DNA of 64,000 nucleotides from Hyphomicrobiales bacterium (GTDB lineage Bacteria > Pseudomonadota > Alphaproteobacteria > Rhizobiales > JAJFHB01). The translations under genes and the position numbers were made by a program. Of the stretch, positions 33,604 through 42,735 are shown piece after piece. The stretch's first letter is position 1; every line of letters starts with the position of its first letter. A model generated the notes under the pieces. It saw only the letters and a program-made list of their open reading frames with translations, was not told the DNA's origin and made no database searches. The stretch lies in assembly GCA_021775755.1 (NCBI GenBank), contig JAJFHE010000050.1, positions 407,842 through 471,841 on the forward strand, given 5' to 3'.

Positions 33604-34572
33604 GTGCAGCATATACTGGTATTGGGTGCGGGCGGCTTCATCGGCACCCACCTGACGGATCGTTTGAAGCAGGAAGGCGCCTGGGTTCGAGGCGCCGATC
33701 TTAAACGCCCGGAATTTTCGACAAGCACAGCGGACGAATTCGTAACCGGCGATCTGCGCGATCAGCGGTTTTGCGTATCGCTGTTCGACCGGCCGTTTGA
33801 CGAAGTGTATCAACTGGCCGCGGATATGGGCGGCGCCGGGTTCATTTTCACAGGCGAAAATGATGCCGACATCATGCACAACTCCGCGACGATCAGCCTG
33901 AACGTGCTCGATTGCGCGACGAAGGCGAAGTGCCGGCGCATATTCTATTCATCCTCCGCCTGCATCTACCCCGAGCGGAACCAGGAAGACCCCGACAATC
34001 CCGATTGCCGCGAGCACACCGCTTATCCGGCGGACCCGGATAGCGAATACGGCTGGGAAAAACTCTTCAGCGAGCGGCTCTACCAGACCTACGCCAGGAA
34101 CAAGAACATCGAGGTGCGTATCGCGCGTTACCACAACATATTCGGTCCTCTCGGAACCTTTGAGGGGGGACGCGAAAAGGCGCCGGCGGCACTTTGCCGA
34201 AAGGCCGCGCTCGCAAACGACGGAGGCAGTTTGGAAATCTGGGGCGATGGCCGTCAGACACGTTCCTTTCTTTACGTCGACGAATGTATCGAAGGCACGC
34301 TTCGCCTGATGCGCTCCGACATTAGCGAACCGTTGAATATCGGCAGCGAAGAAATGGTGTCGATCGCCGACCTGGCGGCACGGATCATCGCCATATCAAG
34401 CAAATCGCTGACTGTATCGAACAAAGACGGGCCACTTGGGGTTCGTGGGAGGAATTCCAACAACGATCTCATCAGGGCACAACTGGGCTGGAGCCCGACA
34501 GCGCCCTTGAACGACGGATTGCGGGCCACTTACGATTGGATTGAAAGCAAGGTTGTTCGATCCGATGGCTGA
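33604..34572 (+). CDS. NAD-dependent epimerase, GDP-mannose 3,5-epimerase-like
   Basis: 322-residue extended short-chain dehydrogenase. It has the Rossmann motif LVLGAGGFIGTHL, the substrate strip QLAADMGGAGFI (typical of GDP-mannose 3,5-epimerases), SSSACIYPE, and the catalytic YGWEK (Tyr-x-x-x-Lys). Then come YHNIFGPLGTFEGGREKAPA and WGDGRQTRSFLYVDEC. It would act on a cytoplasmic GDP-sugar, consistent with adjacent mannosyl- and fucosyltransferases. Start is GTG at 33604 with AGGATC upstream. It overlaps the next gene by eight bases. Confidence 0.86.
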   Translation: MQHILVLGAGGFIGTHLTDRLKQEGAWVRGADLKRPEFSTSTADEFVTGDLRDQRFCVSLFDRPFDEVYQLAADMGGAGFIFTGENDADIMHNSATISLNVLDCATKAKCRRIFYSSSACIYPERNQEDPDNPDCREHTAYPADPDSEYGWEKLFSERLYQTYARNKNIEVRIARYHNIFGPLGTFEGGREKAPAALCRKAALANDGGSLEIWGDGRQTRSFLYVDECIEGTLRLMRSDISEPLNIGSEEMVSIADLAARIIAISSKSLTVSNKDGPLGVRGRNSNNDLIRAQLGWSPTAPLNDGLRATYDWIESKVVRSDG

Positions 34573-35644
34573 AGGGCGTTATCTCATCCACAAATCGTCT
34601 TTCGGACTTGGCCACATGTTTCGCGAGCTGGGTGCCGCGGCACTCTATGCACAGTTGAGTGGCCGCAAGCTGGTTATCGACTGGCGAAATACAGCCTATT
34701 TCGGTTTTGAGCCGAGCGAAAATATCTACCCGCACGTCATAAAGCGTGCCGGGAAAGGACGGCAGAGGGTCGACATCGTCACGGTCACCGACGAGCTTCA
34801 AGAAGTGCAAGATACCAACAGCCGCACATTTCCGGACATCCGGTGGTGCGAATGGTCTCCCGAGACCGAGGCGGAGCTTTACCAGATCATTCGGGATTCG
34901 GTCGGCGCACAAATTATACCCATTCTAAATGACATGGCCAAAGGCCGTAAGGCCGACCCATTTGAAGATTATGACTTCGTTTGGGGCGCTCGCGAATTTT
35001 GCGGTTATGCAAGGTTACGAAAGTGGGACGCACAAAGCCGCATGCGTTTGCGCGAGTTTTTCCAGGACGTCGAATTTGTGGATCCGATACACAGGCTCGC
35101 CGATGAGTTTATCCAACGCGAAATCACTGGCCAGAACGTAATTGGCGTTCATGTGCGGCACGGCAACGGTGAACAGGGTGATTTTGTCGCCAAAGGCCGC
35201 GTTATTTCCGACGACGAAGCTTATGTCGACGGACTTCTCCACAGACTCAACCAATGGGGCAAGGCGGCATTTGAAGGAAGTTTTCGAATTCTGGTCTGCA
35301 CAGATGCACCCATCATTCGGGACATGTTCGCAACGAAATGCAGGCACAGCATTCACCGACAACAGTGGCTTCCCGAGGCGAATGCCGGTGGAACCACCGT
35401 CATGGATGGCAACCGGGGTGCCAACACCATCGAGGTTCCCAATCCCGTTGGTGTCCTGCACGACACCGTCGCCGACATGCTGGTTCTATCGCACTGCCGC
35501 GTGCTTGACCTCTCAAGCCGAAGCGCATTCAACTATCTGCCGGCACTTTTGCAGATTGAGGGCGGTCAGTGCCACATGCGTGCCAACGAGGACAGGCCGC
35601 AGTACTGGTCGAGCCGGATTTCCATCGCACCGCATTCCACATAA
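34565..35644 (+). CDS. NodZ-like fucosyltransferase
   Basis: 359 residues. N-terminal IHKSSFGLGHMFRELGAAAL and the C-terminal GVHVRHGNGEQGDF resemble NodZ and related GT-B fucosyltransferases, where the Arg in HxRxGN contacts GDP-fucose. Further support comes from ILVCTDAPIIRDMF and the terminal LSHCRVLDLSSRSAFNYLPA. It is longer and more divergent than NodZ, so the acceptor is unlikely to be a Nod factor; no nod genes are near. The ATG lies within the epimerase stop region (ATGGCTGA). Confidence 0.72.
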   Translation: MAEGRYLIHKSSFGLGHMFRELGAAALYAQLSGRKLVIDWRNTAYFGFEPSENIYPHVIKRAGKGRQRVDIVTVTDELQEVQDTNSRTFPDIRWCEWSPETEAELYQIIRDSVGAQIIPILNDMAKGRKADPFEDYDFVWGAREFCGYARLRKWDAQSRMRLREFFQDVEFVDPIHRLADEFIQREITGQNVIGVHVRHGNGEQGDFVAKGRVISDDEAYVDGLLHRLNQWGKAAFEGSFRILVCTDAPIIRDMFATKCRHSIHRQQWLPEANAGGTTVMDGNRGANTIEVPNPVGVLHDTVADMLVLSHCRVLDLSSRSAFNYLPALLQIEGGQCHMRANEDRPQYWSSRISIAPHST

Positions 35645-35767
35645 GCCTGGAGCTGGCGGCGCGCTCGGTTGAGACCCAGCGCGATCGACGCCCGGTGTTG
35701 ACGCCACCCTTTGCTTTCATGCCGCATTGCGGTTATGACATCGGCCTCTTTGGCAAAGGGCCGCGGA

Positions 35768-36502
35768 ATGCTGTGCAAAAATATCCTAGAACGCGTGTTC
35801 TACGAACTCCACGGCATCGTTCGTGCTCCGTTGATGGGTACGATCGACCGGACCTCGAAGGCCTATCTCGACGGTTGTGGCGTCACGCAGTTGCTGTCGC
35901 AGGGCGACCCTGACGAAATCGAACCGGTCTATCGGGATCTCGCCTATTTGCATCGTCTTGTGCGGCAGCGAAAACCGATGACAATCGTCGAATTCGGCGT
36001 TGGACTTTCGACGATCACGCTTGCCCACGCGCTGGAGAAGAATGCATTGGAGAATGGCGAAAGAAAATCAGCCCGTCTCCACACACTCGACACTTCCGAA
36101 CACTGGCTGAACAACACCCGCGACAAACTTCCGGGCCAGCTTGCAGAGTTCGTGGAGCTTCATTCAAGCACGGCGCGCCTGAGCGTGATCAACGGCGAGC
36201 TCTGCCATCTGTTTGACGAGTTGCCGAATGTCGTGCCGGACCTGATCTATCTCGACGGTCCCGACCCAAGCATCGTCGAGGGCAGGATCAACGGTTTGAC
36301 AAATACGGTCGAGCGCGGCGAGCCGCGCCGCGCCATGTCCGCCGACCCCCTGCTCTATGAAGCCGGCCTGAAAATCGGCGCCACAATCGTTGTCGACAAC
36401 AGACGCATGAATACGAGGTTCCTGCGGCGTAATCTCAAACGGCGCTGGCGGTTTCAGGCAAACAAGGCCGAAGGCAGATATACATTCACGCTGCGAGACT
36501 AG
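35768..36502 (+). CDS. Class I SAM-dependent methyltransferase-like protein
   Basis: 244 residues from the ATG preceded by AAAGGG. The motif I region TIVEFGVGLSTITLAHALE, followed by LHTLDTSEHWLNNTRDKL and the acidic strand DLIYLDGPDP, indicate a Rossmann-fold methyltransferase. The end (TIVVDNRRMNTRFLRRNLKR) resembles proteins of sugar-modification loci. Other in-frame starts (35711 TTG, 35735 ATG) would lengthen it by up to 19 residues. Cotranscription with the NodZ-like gene is likely. Confidence 0.7.
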   Translation: MLCKNILERVFYELHGIVRAPLMGTIDRTSKAYLDGCGVTQLLSQGDPDEIEPVYRDLAYLHRLVRQRKPMTIVEFGVGLSTITLAHALEKNALENGERKSARLHTLDTSEHWLNNTRDKLPGQLAEFVELHSSTARLSVINGELCHLFDELPNVVPDLIYLDGPDPSIVEGRINGLTNTVERGEPRRAMSADPLLYEAGLKIGATIVVDNRRMNTRFLRRNLKRRWRFQANKAEGRYTFTLRD

Positions 36503-36661
36503 GCTCATAGCATTGGCCGTTTCCAGAACATGCGACCAAGCAGCACGGAGCCACGATTCTGACTGGAATCTGATGGACAGTGCTCGTTGATCGCAGGTAA
36601 CAAAGAACCTGCAGCAGACAGGCTTGGACCGGAACATTTTGTCGAAAGCCGGCAGGTGCCT

Positions 36662-37612
36662 ATGACCCTTAGCGAGACCAGTCAAACTTCTTTCAGGCCG
36701 ATGCGCCAGATCCGCCGGACCCGGGACCTTTACCGCTTCCTGTTCCGCAAACTTTACCTGCCTGTCGCCCTGGTTGACGCCATCGTGCGCGGCATTCGCT
36801 TTGCCGCAAACCCCTCACAGGGACGGCTCCGGCAGGGTGCGGTACGCCGGGCCTCCCAGGTCAAAGACACCGAGAGCAAACACCTGCGCGAGCGCGGGTA
36901 TCTGACATTCGAGGCCAGCCGGTTCCCTGGAACGAAGGCGGCCATGGCGGACTGCCGGCGTGTTTTCGCCGAGGCACAGGCTGAACTCGAAGCGCGCGGC
37001 AATCAGAAGAAGAACTTCCTGGTCACTGTGCGGAAAGATGCCGATTTTGCGGTGTGGCCAAACGTTTTTTCGTTTGCGTCTTCGCGCGAACTGATCGACC
37101 TCGCGGCGGTTTATCTGGAGCGGGTACCGGTTCTTTCCAGCGTTTCTCTTTGGTGGTCACCGCCCAATGACAGCGCCGTACAAAGCCAGATGTTCCATTG
37201 CGACCGCGAGGACACATCGGTGCTGAAAATGTTTTTCAATGTCGAAGAAGTCACCGCCGCGCATGGGCCCTTCTGCATGCTACCGGCGGATGTATCCGAC
37301 CAGATCAAGGACAGCCTCGACTACCGCCACTTGAAATCCTCGCGCGTCAGCGACGAAGACATAGCCGCGCACAGCGGCTTCGACCATCTGGTGACCTTTG
37401 AAGGGCCACGCAATACCGGTGCATGCGTCGATACTTCCAGATGCCTTCACTATGGATCCCGTGGCAATTCGAAATCGCGACTTGTGCTGATGCTCCGATA
37501 CTCCGACTATCTCGCGCCCTACACCGATATTCCCGACTGGTACGGGGCGCTCAGGGGAACGGACTATGCGTTGGACGATATCCAGCGCCTCGCACTGGGA
37601 TTGAGGACGTGA
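36662..37612 (+). CDS. PhyH-type Fe(II)/2-oxoglutarate dioxygenase-like protein
   Basis: 316 residues of the phytanoyl-CoA dioxygenase-like fold. The iron-binding HxD is visible in QMFHCDREDTSVLKMFFNV, and the distal His/Arg pair in SRCLHYGSRGNSKSRLVLML. N-terminal 70 residues are basic. In glycan or peptide loci such enzymes hydroxylate small acceptors; the substrate here is unknown. The start MTLSETSQ is favoured over an upstream TTG. It lies 159 bases after the methyltransferase. Confidence 0.75.
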   Translation: MTLSETSQTSFRPMRQIRRTRDLYRFLFRKLYLPVALVDAIVRGIRFAANPSQGRLRQGAVRRASQVKDTESKHLRERGYLTFEASRFPGTKAAMADCRRVFAEAQAELEARGNQKKNFLVTVRKDADFAVWPNVFSFASSRELIDLAAVYLERVPVLSSVSLWWSPPNDSAVQSQMFHCDREDTSVLKMFFNVEEVTAAHGPFCMLPADVSDQIKDSLDYRHLKSSRVSDEDIAAHSGFDHLVTFEGPRNTGACVDTSRCLHYGSRGNSKSRLVLMLRYSDYLAPYTDIPDWYGALRGTDYALDDIQRLALGLRT

Positions 37613-37726
37613 AACGGCCAAGGAACTACGACCGGCACCTGACGATTGCAATCGCCGTCGTCCTTGCACAATCTTTTCAATCGGGTCTAATGAACGTCAC
37701 AACCATGCAGGCTGAAGAGTAAGAAC

Positions 37727-38707
37727 ATGCAGGTACTGGAATCTTGCCCGTCATGTGAGAACGGCGATCTCGTGGACGTTGATTTGTCAACCAACCTCAC
37801 CGACACGCACAAAGCCATTATCGGCTCAAACGTCATCTGGGAGGCGAACTATGCCTATTGTCCGTGTTGCGAGCTCATGTTTGCCCGCAACAGGCAGGAT
37901 ACCGAAGAGATCGACGACTACTACGCCGCCTTTCCCGAAGTCGAGAAGCGCAGTTATACGGTTTACCCTCTGCCGCAGCAGTTCATCGACGTTCAGGAGA
38001 AGTTTTCCGAACGCCTGATCGGAAACGTTGAAAAAGCCGGCCTGATCCGGCCCGATATGAGCGTCCTCAATATCCGCTGCGAGTACGGCGTCCACCTCGC
38101 CCATTTGCGCGACAAATTCGGCGTGCAGGATCTCTACGGCCTCGACCACTTCGAAACCAACATGCAGTATGCTCGCGAGGATCTGGGACTATCAAATATC
38201 GGGTATCTCGACCCCTATCATGTTCATGTCCCGTTTGAACGCCAGTCGTTCGATCTGGTGCTCGCCAATCATCTGATGACCCATGCGCTCGATCCAATGG
38301 CGTTGCTGGCTCATTTGCGTTCTCTCGTGGCACCGGGCGGTGCGATCGTGTTCTACAACGAGCTTGACCATATGGGGCTCATGGACATGCGCAAAATGTA
38401 CCGGCGCGGCGTCATCAGCTATCATAAACAGTTGCTGACACGGAACAGCCTGCAGAACATGTTGAAGCGCGCCGGCTACCGTTTCGATTTCCTCGACTAT
38501 GACACCACCGGGATCAAGTGGGCTTCGGGCCGCCATTCAATGGCGATCGCGGCTTGTCCGGACACTCCTGCAAGCGTGTCGGAACTCACCGCGCCAGCTG
38601 CCGAGAACCTCTATCAGGCCTACCTTGACGGCTATGACAGACACGCCCCCAACAAGCTGCTGCGTACAGTGAAAAAGGCGCTCGGCATGGAACAGATATC
38701 GGCGTGA
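37727..38707 (+). CDS. SAM methyltransferase with N-terminal zinc-ribbon
   Basis: 326 residues. The first 50 carry CPSC (7-10) and CPCC (45-48), a four-Cys zinc site usual in sugar C-methyltransferases and related proteins. Motif I is altered (VLNIRCEYGVHLAHLRDKF where a GxGxG is expected) but the later LVLANHLMTHALDPMALL and LVAPGGAIVFYNE match the family. The altered SAM loop may reduce or change activity. Last gene of the glycan island on this strand, convergent with the receptor gene. Confidence 0.75.
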   Translation: MQVLESCPSCENGDLVDVDLSTNLTDTHKAIIGSNVIWEANYAYCPCCELMFARNRQDTEEIDDYYAAFPEVEKRSYTVYPLPQQFIDVQEKFSERLIGNVEKAGLIRPDMSVLNIRCEYGVHLAHLRDKFGVQDLYGLDHFETNMQYAREDLGLSNIGYLDPYHVHVPFERQSFDLVLANHLMTHALDPMALLAHLRSLVAPGGAIVFYNELDHMGLMDMRKMYRRGVISYHKQLLTRNSLQNMLKRAGYRFDFLDYDTTGIKWASGRHSMAIAACPDTPASVSELTAPAAENLYQAYLDGYDRHAPNKLLRTVKKALGMEQISA

Positions 38708-38713
38708 ATAATT

Positions 38714-39820
38714 CTATTCGTAGCCCGCGCCGAACCACTTTTCGATGAGTGCCCGGTAGGCGCCGTTTTCGCGCAGGCGAAGAAGCGTCTGGTTAACCGG
38801 CTCCACAAGCGCACTGTTCTCTGGAAAAGCAATGCCGTATTTCTCCGGCCGGAACACCGGACCGGCCGAGCGGACGCGCCCGCGCCCTTCGGTCGCCGCG
38901 TAAAAGGCAATAAGCGGTGCGTCATGCACGACCGCATCGATTTCTTCGTTTTCGAGAGCGTGAAACAGACTGACAAGATCATCGTATTCACGCATGCGGA
39001 TGGATTGCGACTGCAGGAACGCTGCCGATGTGGACCCGCCGGTCGTGCCGACACGCCGGCTGTAGAGGTCGGAATACCCCTCGATTTGCGAACGCAGCTC
39101 GCCGACCGTCAGAGCCGCCGTGATGTTGGCGACAAAGATCGACACGATGAACAGGCTCGCCACCACGAGCATCACCGCGAAGATGCGCCCGAGCGGTGTT
39201 TGCGGCACGCGTTCCTCAAACCCGCCATTGACGATCATGTTCAGCGCCCACCAGAACGAACGGAACAGGCCCTCCTTATAGGGATGGCGGAAATATTCCT
39301 GGGCGCGCCTTTCAAACAGCCACATGAGATTGGCCGCGGCGAGCAGGATTCCCAGGGCCGCGGCGAGCCAGCCGAGCATTTCCCATGTTAGAATGGCCGA
39401 CAACAATCCACCCGAACCGCCATCGTCACGGATCAGCACCTGCAGGCCGGAGTCGAAAATCGGCTGCGAGAAATCCATAACCTCCTCGCGCGCGGAAGTT
39501 ATGGAAATATTGGCAATGGCGGCATCGGCATCGCCGCCTTCCACCATGCCGAGCATTTCGGAAAACTCTTCGACGCGGACGAACTCATATGTCAGCCCGA
39601 GTTCATCGGCCACCGCGCGCCAGAGATCGATGCTGAAGCCGACCGGGCCCTCGCTTGACGCCATCGAAAACGGGCGGCGCTCGATCGTTGTGATCGTCAG
39701 AGTGTCGGACGGTGCGACCTGCTGGGCCGAAGCGGGCGGCAGCAAGAACGCCGGCAGCACCAGGGCCAGCGACAAGGCAATAAGCCACCGCGCCGCGCTG
39801 TTGAATTTCTGCGATTTCAA
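38714..39820 (-). CDS. Prokaryotic ionotropic-glutamate-receptor-like channel
   Basis: 368 residues. A signal peptide (ending ASA) precedes solute-binding lobe 1 (FSIDLWRAVADELGLTYEF, ITSAREEVMDFSQPIF). The membrane channel block follows, with helices LGWLAAALGILLAAANLMWL and GRIFAVMLVVASLFIVSIFVANITA around the pore loop SFWWALNMI. Solute-binding lobe 2 has VHDAPLIAFYAATEGRG and a terminal EKWFG. This order is that of GluR0-type ligand-gated channels, not an ABC binding protein. The TTG start at 39820 follows GAGGGG by eight bases; a GTG at 39829 is the alternative. Confidence 0.8.
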   Translation of the reverse strand: MKSQKFNSAARWLIALSLALVLPAFLLPPASAQQVAPSDTLTITTIERRPFSMASSEGPVGFSIDLWRAVADELGLTYEFVRVEEFSEMLGMVEGGDADAAIANISITSAREEVMDFSQPIFDSGLQVLIRDDGGSGGLLSAILTWEMLGWLAAALGILLAAANLMWLFERRAQEYFRHPYKEGLFRSFWWALNMIVNGGFEERVPQTPLGRIFAVMLVVASLFIVSIFVANITAALTVGELRSQIEGYSDLYSRRVGTTGGSTSAAFLQSQSIRMREYDDLVSLFHALENEEIDAVVHDAPLIAFYAATEGRGRVRSAGPVFRPEKYGIAFPENSALVEPVNQTLLRLRENGAYRALIEKWFGAGYE

Positions 39821-39899
39821 AGTGGACACCCCTCGCCCGTATCTTGCCACCCATGCAAGTCATTAGAGCATGGCGCCGCCCGGTGCAATTCCCGCCGGC

Positions 39900-41804
39900 T
39901 CAGCGCATCCGGTCCGAGCAGACCACTAGGGGCGTGGCGGGCCGCGCCTGATCTGCAATGGCGGTCGCATCGATATCCGGAGTTTCCGTCAGCTCTGAAA
40001 ACTCGATGCCATGGGCGTCCAGAAAAAGCTTGGCGATTGAGGCTCTGATGGCAAAGTTGATGTTTTGCGGAATGTCGCCGGTGACCATCGCCGTCGCCAG
40101 AGCGTTCAGCTTCATTGTCACAATCCCAATCACGCGTCCGGATGAATCGAATACCGGGCTGCCACTGCTTCCGGGCTGAACGGGCGCGGAGATCTGCACG
40201 TGCAAGGGGCTGTTCTGCAGGCCGGTGAGAGCCGTTACGAGGCCTGTGGAGATACTCGGCTCATTGGACACAAGGCTGTTCAACGGGAAACCGTAGGCAT
40301 AGACGGTTTCACCCTGCGCAATGGAGCTGTTCAGACGAAATGCCGAAATCGCGGGCACCGGACCCTCCACCCGCAACAGAGCCAGATCGAGGTCCGGGTC
40401 CGATGCGACAACTTCGGCGTGCGAGCCCCCAACCAGTATTGTGCGGCACCGGGAGACAACGTGCTGGTTGGTCAGAACATGACCCCTGTCGTTTATGTAG
40501 AAGCCAGTGCCGCTGCTGCCGCCGTCATCGGCACTGTCCGGTTCCGGCTCCTGCGGTGAGGACGATGTCACAGCGCCCATGGATGGGCTCTCCTGAGATT
40601 GTGGCAACGGCCGTTTGTCCGTGTTTTCCGTCTGTCTGAGTTCTGAGTAGGAGGCAGGATCAGCGTGGCCGACCGCGCCCAGCAAATAGCTAAGCAGCGC
40701 TATGGACACGGTGTCTATCAGGTTGAACTCTATACCTTGCTGTCGGCCGAACGCGTCTATTGCCCCTGTCGTTTTCGGCCCATACAAGCCATCGACCGGT
40801 CCTGGGTCGAACCCGTGTCGTGTGAGCGCAGTCTGGAAATTTCCGATCAACGTCAACCCCAGGGGCACGTAGTCCCGCAACGGTACCGCATCTGGCACCC
40901 AATCGCGTACAAACCCTTCGGCGCGCTCGATTTGCTGCTCACTAAGTCCACGACCTATGACCACGCGCTCGTTCTGCGCGGACGTTCTCGTTTCGCCACT
41001 TTCCAGACGGTTTTCCGCCAGAAGCAGGTAAGCGTATGCCTTAACGAGATCGCGCCGCCGCCTGAGACCGTATTCATAGAAACCGGCAACATAGTAAAGT
41101 GCGGTTCCATCGCCGTACCGTGCAGCCCGTTCGAAAAGTCTGATGCCCGCCGTGACATCTTTGTGTACACCAGCACCCTTACAGAGGGCGAATGCCAGTT
41201 CACGGTCCGCCTCAGGGGACCCCAATGCCGAAGCGCGTCTGAGATAGCGAACCGCCTTGACCGGGTTTTTCCCCACCCCAATGCCTTCCTGATACATGGC
41301 AGCCATGACCAAGAGTGCCGCAATGACGTTCTGTTCCGCCGACTGCTCAAATAATTCAGCCGCGCGTTTCTCGTTCAAATCAACCCCTCCACCCAGCCGG
41401 TAGGCGTATCCGAGGAAGAACAGAGTCATCGGATCACCAAGGTTCGCTCCTTCACGGCATGCCGCGATACTTTCCCTCGCAAAACCCTCAATCGAGTTGG
41501 CGCACATATCCCTAATCGCGAGGGGGTGATCGTTCTTGTACGCTTCCGCAAACCACTGCTCGGCACCGGCCATGTCTTGGGGCGCTCCGATTCCATTGGT
41601 AAGAAGCGCACTCAGCAAATATTGGGCATCGATGTTTCCCCGTTGCGCATCGAGTTGGAGGACTGCAAAGAACCCGTCGGTGGATTCAACGTATGATTGG
41701 GCGTCGAGCGCACGGGCAGTGCCGGTGAGAACACCGGCAATCAGGGCAACCGTGAAGAAGATTGCCAGTACTTTGAGACAAGTTGCTCGTTTTACGCTCA
41801 CCAT
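39900..41804 (-). CDS. Secreted Sel1-repeat / peptidoglycan-binding / trypsin-like fusion protease
   Basis: 634 residues: a signal helix (LKVLAIFFTVALIAGVLTG), then at least five Sel1-type repeats (for example RGNIDAQYLLSALLTNG; LGDPMTLFFLGYAYRLGGG; LGSPEADRELAFALCKG). A putative peptidoglycan-binding domain follows (LTRHGFDPGPVDGLYGPKTT), then a Ser/Pro linker and a trypsin-like domain with the triad VLTNQHVV (His), DPDLDLALL (Asp) and QPGSSGSPV (Ser). Such a protein would sit in the periplasm and could sense or cut a partner gathered by the Sel1 repeats. The ATG at 41804 begins the signal peptide. Confidence 0.85.
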   Translation of the reverse strand: MVSVKRATCLKVLAIFFTVALIAGVLTGTARALDAQSYVESTDGFFAVLQLDAQRGNIDAQYLLSALLTNGIGAPQDMAGAEQWFAEAYKNDHPLAIRDMCANSIEGFARESIAACREGANLGDPMTLFFLGYAYRLGGGVDLNEKRAAELFEQSAEQNVIAALLVMAAMYQEGIGVGKNPVKAVRYLRRASALGSPEADRELAFALCKGAGVHKDVTAGIRLFERAARYGDGTALYYVAGFYEYGLRRRRDLVKAYAYLLLAENRLESGETRTSAQNERVVIGRGLSEQQIERAEGFVRDWVPDAVPLRDYVPLGLTLIGNFQTALTRHGFDPGPVDGLYGPKTTGAIDAFGRQQGIEFNLIDTVSIALLSYLLGAVGHADPASYSELRQTENTDKRPLPQSQESPSMGAVTSSSPQEPEPDSADDGGSSGTGFYINDRGHVLTNQHVVSRCRTILVGGSHAEVVASDPDLDLALLRVEGPVPAISAFRLNSSIAQGETVYAYGFPLNSLVSNEPSISTGLVTALTGLQNSPLHVQISAPVQPGSSGSPVFDSSGRVIGIVTMKLNALATAMVTGDIPQNINFAIRASIAKLFLDAHGIEFSELTETPDIDATAIADQARPATPLVVCSDRMR

Positions 41805-42112
41805 CGCAGCATCAGAATATGGTGATATCCGGACTTTTTCAATTCCCGGTCGACAAAAAATTCCCAACACTCTCTATGCGCGCGAATGCGCCTTGATGCT
41901 GTTCGGCGGCTGCCCGAAAAGCAAACGCGTTCGTTTGGTAAGCATACTGTCAAATAGGATCGCAGGGCACTGGAATTACTCGGATTCTGTGGTATAGATG
42001 CACTACCTTGGTATGCGGTTTCGGTCGCACTATCGGGGATGGGTCGTACACCGGACATATTGCCCCCGGTTCCTGGTGTACGGCCCATATTCTTTGCCTC
42101 ACGCCCCTTTCT
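41805..42112. other. Intergenic region between protease and isochorismatase-like genes
   Basis: 308 bases with lower GC than neighbours. Likely holds the protease promoter on the minus strand and the 3' end of the upstream unit. No ORF with ribosome site or known domain, no tRNA and no clear hairpin were seen. Confidence 0.4.
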
Positions 42113-42721
42113 TCAATGACCGCCATAGGCGGACCAGCATGCAGGGTCCGAGTGATGCAGGTGCTCCAGTGCTTCGGATGTCGTCATGACGTGGCAAAAC
42201 TGCGAAATCAGATCGGTTGTGAACGCGTGACTGAGCTCCTGCGGCCAGCGCGAGATGGGCGGCGTCGCTGAGGCATCCGAAATGAAAAATGCCGTGTGGC
42301 GACGGTGCGCTGCATCAATAATGCTGGACAGGCAGGCCCGGTCGGCACTGAGCCCGGCGATCAGCAACACCGGATCTTCGATTGAACTCATGAAGTTGGC
42401 GAACACGCCACTGTGAAAACACGATGGCATCGCACGCTCATAGACCATTTCGCTGGTATTTGGCGTAAAGCCTTCTATCCAGCGCGAATACCGCATGTCC
42501 TCGTTGAAGAACGGGCCTCTACGCAGTTGCCGGAAATGGGCGACAGGCAGCCCAACGTCGCGGGCCGAGGCAAGAAGCCGCCGGCAGTTGTCGAGGCAGG
42601 CCGAGACCCCGGGAATGACGTACGGCCTGTCTTCACAAACGTATTCTTCCTGCAGATCAAGAAGGACGAGAAGCAAGGCCCCGCTATTCCGGCGCTTGCG
42701 CGGGAATTCAATGAGAGTCAC
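42113..42721 (-). CDS. Isochorismatase-family hydrolase-like protein
   Basis: 202 residues of the cysteine-hydrolase fold. LLLVLLDLQEEY supplies the catalytic Asp, SADRACLSSIIDA the nucleophile Cys in its usual surroundings, and the preceding LLIAGL strand matches. The catalytic Lys expected near the middle is less clear: ERAMPSCFHSG stands where many members have a Lys, so activity is uncertain. The GTG start follows GGAGGGGGG. It is third in a unit with two GNAT genes. Confidence 0.75.
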   Translation of the reverse strand: MTLIEFPRKRRNSGALLLVLLDLQEEYVCEDRPYVIPGVSACLDNCRRLLASARDVGLPVAHFRQLRRGPFFNEDMRYSRWIEGFTPNTSEMVYERAMPSCFHSGVFANFMSSIEDPVLLIAGLSADRACLSSIIDAAHRRHTAFFISDASATPPISRWPQELSHAFTTDLISQFCHVMTTSEALEHLHHSDPACWSAYGGH

Positions 42722-42735
42722 TATCCCCCCTCCCG

